Part shown: positions 4,658 through 7,404 of the stretch, one piece after another
Layout: each line of letters opens with the position of its first letter
Position numbering within the stretch: the first letter of the stretch is position 1
Source: Mycolicibacterium komanii
GTDB taxonomy: Bacteria; Actinomycetota; Actinomycetes; Mycobacteriales; Mycobacteriaceae
Direction of reading: 5' to 3'
DNA length: 7,404 nt
Assembly (NCBI RefSeq): GCF_001050035.1
Contig: NZ_CVTA01000032.1
Coordinates: 1-7,404, forward strand
Program-made: the position numbers and the translations under genes
Notes under the pieces: model-generated
What the model saw: the letters and a program-made list of their open reading frames with translations, nothing else
Database searches by the model: none
Told to the model about the DNA's origin: nothing

Positions 4658-6151
4658 ATGGACATTGCCCAGGTGGTCCGCCGCCCTGTCGGCTTTCGGC
4701 GAATCACGCACGGTCTCGGCGCGCTCGACCGGGAGATCTTCGACGCGGTCGCCGACTCCCCGACACCGCTGCTCGACACTTTCATGCCGCCGCTGACCCG
4801 GGCGGCCGACCACTCGAAGCTGTGGTTCGCGATCGCGGCGGCCCTGGCCGCGACGCGCAACCCGAGCGCGCGGCGCGGTGCGGTGCGCGGTGTGATGACG
4901 CTGGCGGCGACGAGCCTGATCACCAACCAGGGCGCCAAGCGCATCCGGAGACGGTCGCGCCCGCAGTTCACCTCCGTGCCGTTGGTGCGTCGCACACGCC
5001 GTCAACCGACCTCCAACTCGTTCCCGTCGGGGCATTCCGCGAGCGCGGCCGCCTTCGCGGTGGGCGTCGGGCTGGAGAGCGCCTCGCTGGGGCTTCCGCT
5101 GGCGCTTCTGGCCGGGCTCGTCGGGCTGTCCCGCGTGGCGGTCGGCGCCCACTACCCCGGTGATGTGATCGCGGGGTTCGGCCTCGGTGCGGCGGTGGCG
5201 GTGCTGGGCGGACGGATAGTGCCGCCGGCGGTGCCGACGCGGCTTCCGACCGCCGATCCGTTGCGGGTGGACACCCCGGCGCGGCCGGACGGGGCGGGTG
5301 TGGTGCTGGTCGTGAACCCGGCTTCCGGCAGCGGAACCGGAGCGGACATCATCGACGAGGTCCGAAATGCGTTGCCGCGCGCGGAGGTAGTGGAACTCAC
5401 CGATGACGACGACATCGCGGACGTGGCGCGCTCGGTGGCGCAGCGGGCGGAGGTCCTGGCGATCGGCGGCGGCGACGGGACGGTGTCGTGCGCGGCGGCC
5501 GCCGCCATCGAAGCGGGGGTGCCGCTGGCGGTCTTCCCGGGTGGGACGTTCAACCACTTCGCGAAGGACATCGGTTGCGACAGCGTGGAAAAGACCGTCG
5601 AAGCGATTCGACAGGGCAGCGTCGCGTGTGTCGACATGGTGTGCCTCAACGAGAAGCAGATGGTCGTCAACACCGCGAGTATCGGCGCATACCCCGCGTT
5701 CGTCCGAACGCGGGAGAAGTACGAACACAAGATCGGCAAGCCGCTGGCCGGGCTCTACGCGATGTATCACACGTTGCGGCACGAGGACCCGGTTCGCATT
5801 CGCTACGACAACAAGACGTTGCAGACGTTCCTGTTCTTCCTCGGCAATTCGGCTTATCTGCCTTCGGGTTTCGCACCGTCGCGGCGGGACCGCATGGATG
5901 ACGGCCTGATGGATGTCCGCATCCTGGAGACCGGTCACCGGTTCAGCAAGCTGCGCATCCTTTTCGCCGTCACGCTCGGCCGACTCGAGCGCAGCCCCTT
6001 GTACCACGAGATGCGGGTGCCGGAGTTCGAGTTCACCGCGGTCGACGGCCCGACGCTGCTGGCCCACGACGGCGAAGTCGGAACCGAGTGCACGACGGCG
6101 AGCTTCAGCGTGCGATACCGGGCGCTTCCGGTATTTCGTCCGCTTCCGTGA
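4658..6151 (+). CDS. Bifunctional PAP2 phosphatase / diacylglycerol kinase-family fusion protein
   Basis: The 497-residue product has two lipid-phosphate modules. The N-terminal PAP2 domain has all three signatures: K94-x6-R101-P102, PSGH (123-126) and S158-R159-x5-H165-x3-D169, with hydrophobic segments near 55-66, 79-92, 128-165 and 170-187. After a Pro-rich linker (189-210) a DAGK catalytic domain begins at VVLVVNPASGSGTG (215-228), with the GGGDGT nucleotide loop (270-275), PGGTFNHFAKD (294-304) and HDGEV near the C-terminus (470-474). PAP2 removes phosphate from lipid phosphates; DAGK-type enzymes add it to diacylglycerol, sphingoid or related lipids. Either two steps act on different lipids, or one lipid is interconverted. 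PAP2 sites usually face outward and DAGK domains inward, so activities may lie on opposite membrane faces (inference). ATG 4616 would add 14 residues, but a promoter-like site lies between the two ATGs. The 3' end overlaps the convergent PAP2 gene by 47 bp. Confidence 0.92.
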   Translation: MDIAQVVRRPVGFRRITHGLGALDREIFDAVADSPTPLLDTFMPPLTRAADHSKLWFAIAAALAATRNPSARRGAVRGVMTLAATSLITNQGAKRIRRRSRPQFTSVPLVRRTRRQPTSNSFPSGHSASAAAFAVGVGLESASLGLPLALLAGLVGLSRVAVGAHYPGDVIAGFGLGAAVAVLGGRIVPPAVPTRLPTADPLRVDTPARPDGAGVVLVVNPASGSGTGADIIDEVRNALPRAEVVELTDDDDIADVARSVAQRAEVLAIGGGDGTVSCAAAAAIEAGVPLAVFPGGTFNHFAKDIGCDSVEKTVEAIRQGSVACVDMVCLNEKQMVVNTASIGAYPAFVRTREKYEHKIGKPLAGLYAMYHTLRHEDPVRIRYDNKTLQTFLFFLGNSAYLPSGFAPSRRDRMDDGLMDVRILETGHRFSKLRILFAVTLGRLERSPLYHEMRVPEFEFTAVDGPTLLAHDGEVGTECTTASFSVRYRALPVFRPLP

Positions 6152-6776
6152 CGGGGCGTGACGGCGCAACAAGCAGTAGCCAGAGCACGAAATACGCGTA
6201 GCCCAAGGCCCATCCGGCCACGACGTCGGACGGGTGGTGAACGTTCAGCACCACGCGGCCGATGCCGATGGTGATGACGACGATCGCCCCGGCGACGGCG
6301 AGGGCGGCGCGTGCGGAGGGGCGGGCGATGGGCAGTCCGATGGTCAGCAACGCGAGAACGGCAACGATCACCCCGAGGGCATGGCCGGACGGAAACGACG
6401 TCCCCAAGGCGGAGACGAAGGCGGTGGACGGGCGGGGACGATCGGCCGCGGCCTTGGCGATCTCGGTGACGAGTCCGGCCAATTCCACGGTGACGATCAG
6501 GAATATCGCGTTGCGGATCTTTCGGCGCACGAAGGCGACAACGATGAGGACAACGGTTACGAGGCGGAAGGCACCGGGGCCCAGGACGGTGCAGAAGACG
6601 TCCCACCCGTGCACCCAGCCCGGATGGCCGTCGCCACGGCGGTGGAAGGCGTCGAGCGCGGCGGAATCGATGTCGGCCAACCATGTCCAGTGTTGTGCGA
6701 AGCCGACCCACAAGACGGCGTACACCGCGACCGCTGCCAGCGCCGATATCACCAGCCAGCGCCTGTGTGATCCCAT
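6105..6776 (-). CDS. PAP2-family membrane phosphatase
   Basis: The 223-residue product is an integral membrane acid phosphatase of the PAP2 superfamily. Membrane segments lie near residues 7-27, 66-83, 89-107, 132-150, 155-174 and 186-204. Signature residues are K108-x6-R115-P116, PSGH (129-132) and R174-x5-H180-x3-D184, with glycine replacing the serine that usually precedes the third-motif arginine; this is tolerated in the family. The likely substrate is a lipid or polyprenyl phosphate outside the membrane; which one cannot be told. It has about half the length of its convergent neighbour and no kinase domain, so the two share one catalytic fold but are not simple duplicates. The C-terminal tail PEAPGIAR is encoded within the neighbour's coding end. 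ATG 6776 is supported by a good Shine-Dalgarno. Confidence 0.92.
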   Translation of the reverse strand: MGSHRRWLVISALAAVAVYAVLWVGFAQHWTWLADIDSAALDAFHRRGDGHPGWVHGWDVFCTVLGPGAFRLVTVVLIVVAFVRRKIRNAIFLIVTVELAGLVTEIAKAAADRPRPSTAFVSALGTSFPSGHALGVIVAVLALLTIGLPIARPSARAALAVAGAIVVITIGIGRVVLNVHHPSDVVAGWALGYAYFVLWLLLVAPSRPVTEADEIPEAPGIAR

Positions 6777-6779
6777 CGT

Positions 6780-6787
6780 CCACCTCT
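6780..6787 (-). promoter_or_regulatory. Shine-Dalgarno (AGAGGTGG) for the stand-alone PAP2 gene
   Basis: On the minus strand AGAGGTGG ends 3 nt before ATG 6776, strongly fixing the start. This gene therefore has a leader, in contrast to the leaderless-type starts nearby. No TANNNT box was found for it in the 47-bp divergent gap, so its promoter may lie inside the neighbouring coding region. Confidence 0.6.
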
Positions 6788-6809
6788 ACCACGCGGATCG
6801 ACGGGCCGT

Positions 6810-6815
6810 TAGGGT
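6810..6815 (+). promoter_or_regulatory. Candidate -10 box (TAGGGT) for the 160-residue protein gene
   Basis: TAGGGT fits TANNNT and lies 8 nt before ATG 6824, so the message would start with zero to two leader bases. There is no good Shine-Dalgarno at the usual distance, which agrees with a leaderless or near-leaderless transcript. Confidence 0.38.
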
Positions 6816-6823
6816 GACTGGCC

Positions 6824-7306
6824 ATGGCGGTGTTCGTTCGCAAGCTGCTCCGTATCGGGGGGTTGCCCGAGGATCTTCGGGCAGAGGTGGAAGCCGAGGG
6901 CGTCCTCTTACTCGCCGAATACATCGCGGTGACCCGACGATTCAGCGGAAGGATTCCGGGACGACGGGCGAGCGCGAATGTCACGAGTTATGCGGGCTCG
7001 CTCGCGCTGACCAACCAGCGGGTGCTCGGCACGTTGTCGACGGTGCCGAAACTGGCGGGCCGCACGATCGACCAGCGCTGGGACGCTCCCCAATCGGGAA
7101 ACGTCACTGCCGAACTCTCCGCGACGGGTTTACATCTCGATGTTGACATAGCTGCGGTGGATTCCCGTTTCAGCGGCCAACTTTCGTTGAACTACAAGGT
7201 CACCATCCCCGAGGATGTGCTCGCGCGGATCCCCCGGCGATCGCTGTCCTTCGACGTCCCGCCGGAGTACGTGTTCCGCGCGGTGGGGGTGCCCTACCAC
7301 CCCTAA
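6824..7306 (+). CDS. Conserved-looking protein of unknown function, 160 residues
   Basis: The product starts MAVFVRKLLRIGGLPEDL and ends PYHP. It has no signal peptide or membrane helix, and looks mostly beta-stranded after an N-terminal helix (15-24). A segment GSLALTNQRVLGTLS (58-72) has the look of the strand-turn-strand used in bacterial PH-like and GRAM-like domains, where a phrase like 'LTNQRV' is common; this is a weak resemblance only. The motif RFSG occurs twice (39-42, 115-118), possibly marking two similar sheets. No catalytic residues stand out. I have the impression of mycobacterial orthologues but cannot name a family. Codon use matches the neighbours and the frame is clearly coding. 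It is divergent from the PAP2 gene (47 bp) and ends 22 bp from a convergent partial gene. Confidence 0.8.
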   Translation: MAVFVRKLLRIGGLPEDLRAEVEAEGVLLLAEYIAVTRRFSGRIPGRRASANVTSYAGSLALTNQRVLGTLSTVPKLAGRTIDQRWDAPQSGNVTAELSATGLHLDVDIAAVDSRFSGQLSLNYKVTIPEDVLARIPRRSLSFDVPPEYVFRAVGVPYHP

Positions 7307-7307
7307 A

Positions 7308-7323
7308 GGCTGGGACTCGAACC
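7308..7323 (-). other. tRNA T-arm-like fragment in the 22-bp gap between convergent genes
   Basis: On the minus strand this reads GGTTCGAGTCCCAGCC, containing the 11-base GGTTCGAGTCC typical of bacterial tRNA T-arms. It is not part of a tRNA: the bases before it do not pair with CCCAG to form the T-stem, no matching acceptor strand exists, and there is no CCA. It lies just beyond the stop codon of the partial minus-strand gene. It might be a relic or attachment-type sequence, or chance. Confidence 0.3.
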
Positions 7324-7328
7324 GTCAC

Positions 7329-7404
7329 CTAGAAGGGTGGGGGTTTGTTGCGTTCGTCGGCGTAGGGCTGGTTGCGGCGGCGTTCGTCGGTGATGGCGGT
7401 GTCG
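7329..7404 (-). CDS. C-terminal 24 codons of a protein resembling the 13E12/DUF222-HNH family; 5' part beyond window
   Basis: Reading the minus strand from the window edge gives 24 codons ending in RNKPPPF then TAG at 7331-7329. A charged tail (ITDERRRNQPYADERN) followed by a PPPF terminus is, from memory, common in the mycobacterial 13E12-repeat/DUF222 proteins that carry an HNH endonuclease domain and occur in many copies. The domains themselves are outside, so the assignment rests on the tail alone. A 10-bp direct repeat (CGTTCGTCGG on the plus strand, at 7351-7360 and 7381-7390, 30 bp apart) encodes the doubled DER element in the same frame, which supports this frame being coding. Confidence 0.45.
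   Translation of the reverse strand, partial: DTAITDERRRNQPYADERNKPPPF

Noticed and set aside
4625..6172. A 515-codon minus-strand frame opposite the PAP2-kinase gene
   Set aside because: The plus-strand product has complete PAP2 and DAGK motifs; the antisense product is Arg/His/Asp-rich without domains.
7307..7331. A tRNA gene on the minus strand
   Set aside because: Only the T-arm loop consensus is present; the T-stem, acceptor stem, anticodon arm and CCA are missing.
7295..7342. An intrinsic terminator formed by CCACCC and GGGTGG around the convergent stops
   Set aside because: The arms are short, the loop is about 30 nt, and there is no following T-run on either strand.
1..7404. CRISPR array, insertion sequence, riboswitch or rRNA
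   Set aside because: No regularly spaced repeats, transposase motifs, terminal inverted repeats or conserved RNA elements were seen, and the longest gap between genes is only 110 bp.

Overview
The window is high-GC actinobacterial DNA, almost certainly from a mycobacterium and more likely an environmental or rapid-growing species than the M. tuberculosis complex. The evidence is the divergent mycobacterial-type Hsp70, an exported L,D-transpeptidase-like protein resembling M. tuberculosis Rv0309 (recalled, not searched), strong G/C third-position bias, -10 boxes of the form TANNNT set next to start codons, and a SigF-like promoter. The species cannot be named from the sequence alone.

Nine genes can be supported; two run off the ends. 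Left to right they are: a divergent Hsp70-family ATPase (-, 3' end missing); an FAD-dependent oxidoreductase with a C-terminal Rieske [2Fe-2S] domain (+); a multi-pass membrane protein of unknown function (-); a small SnoaL/NTF2-like protein (+); an exported L,D-transpeptidase (YkuD)-like protein (-); a PAP2 lipid phosphatase fused to a diacylglycerol-kinase catalytic domain (+); a stand-alone PAP2 phosphatase (-); a 160-residue conserved-looking protein of unknown function (+); and the last 24 codons of a protein whose tail resembles 13E12/DUF222-HNH proteins (-).

The strand changes at every gene boundary, so no two neighbours can share an ordinary operon. Divergent start regions are 110, 37, 108 and 47 bp. 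Tail-to-tail junctions are a 17-bp overlap, a 1-bp gap, a 47-bp overlap and a 22-bp gap, leaving no room for separate intrinsic terminators. Three genes have a TANNNT hexamer exactly 6 nt before the start codon, which predicts leaderless mRNAs. The FAD/Rieske gene instead has a SigF-type promoter (GTTT-N15-GGGTAC) ending 10 nt before its ATG.

Themes are envelope lipid turnover and wall modification (PAP2-DAGK, PAP2, L,D-transpeptidase, membrane protein) beside stress or redox functions (Hsp70-like, FAD/Rieske). No single pathway links them clearly. No RNA gene, CRISPR array, insertion sequence or complete mobile element was seen, and there is no gene-free stretch over 300 bases. The points most worth checking are the strict strand alternation, the leaderless start architecture, the PAP2-kinase fusion, and the Hsp70 with a substituted nucleotide-site aspartate.
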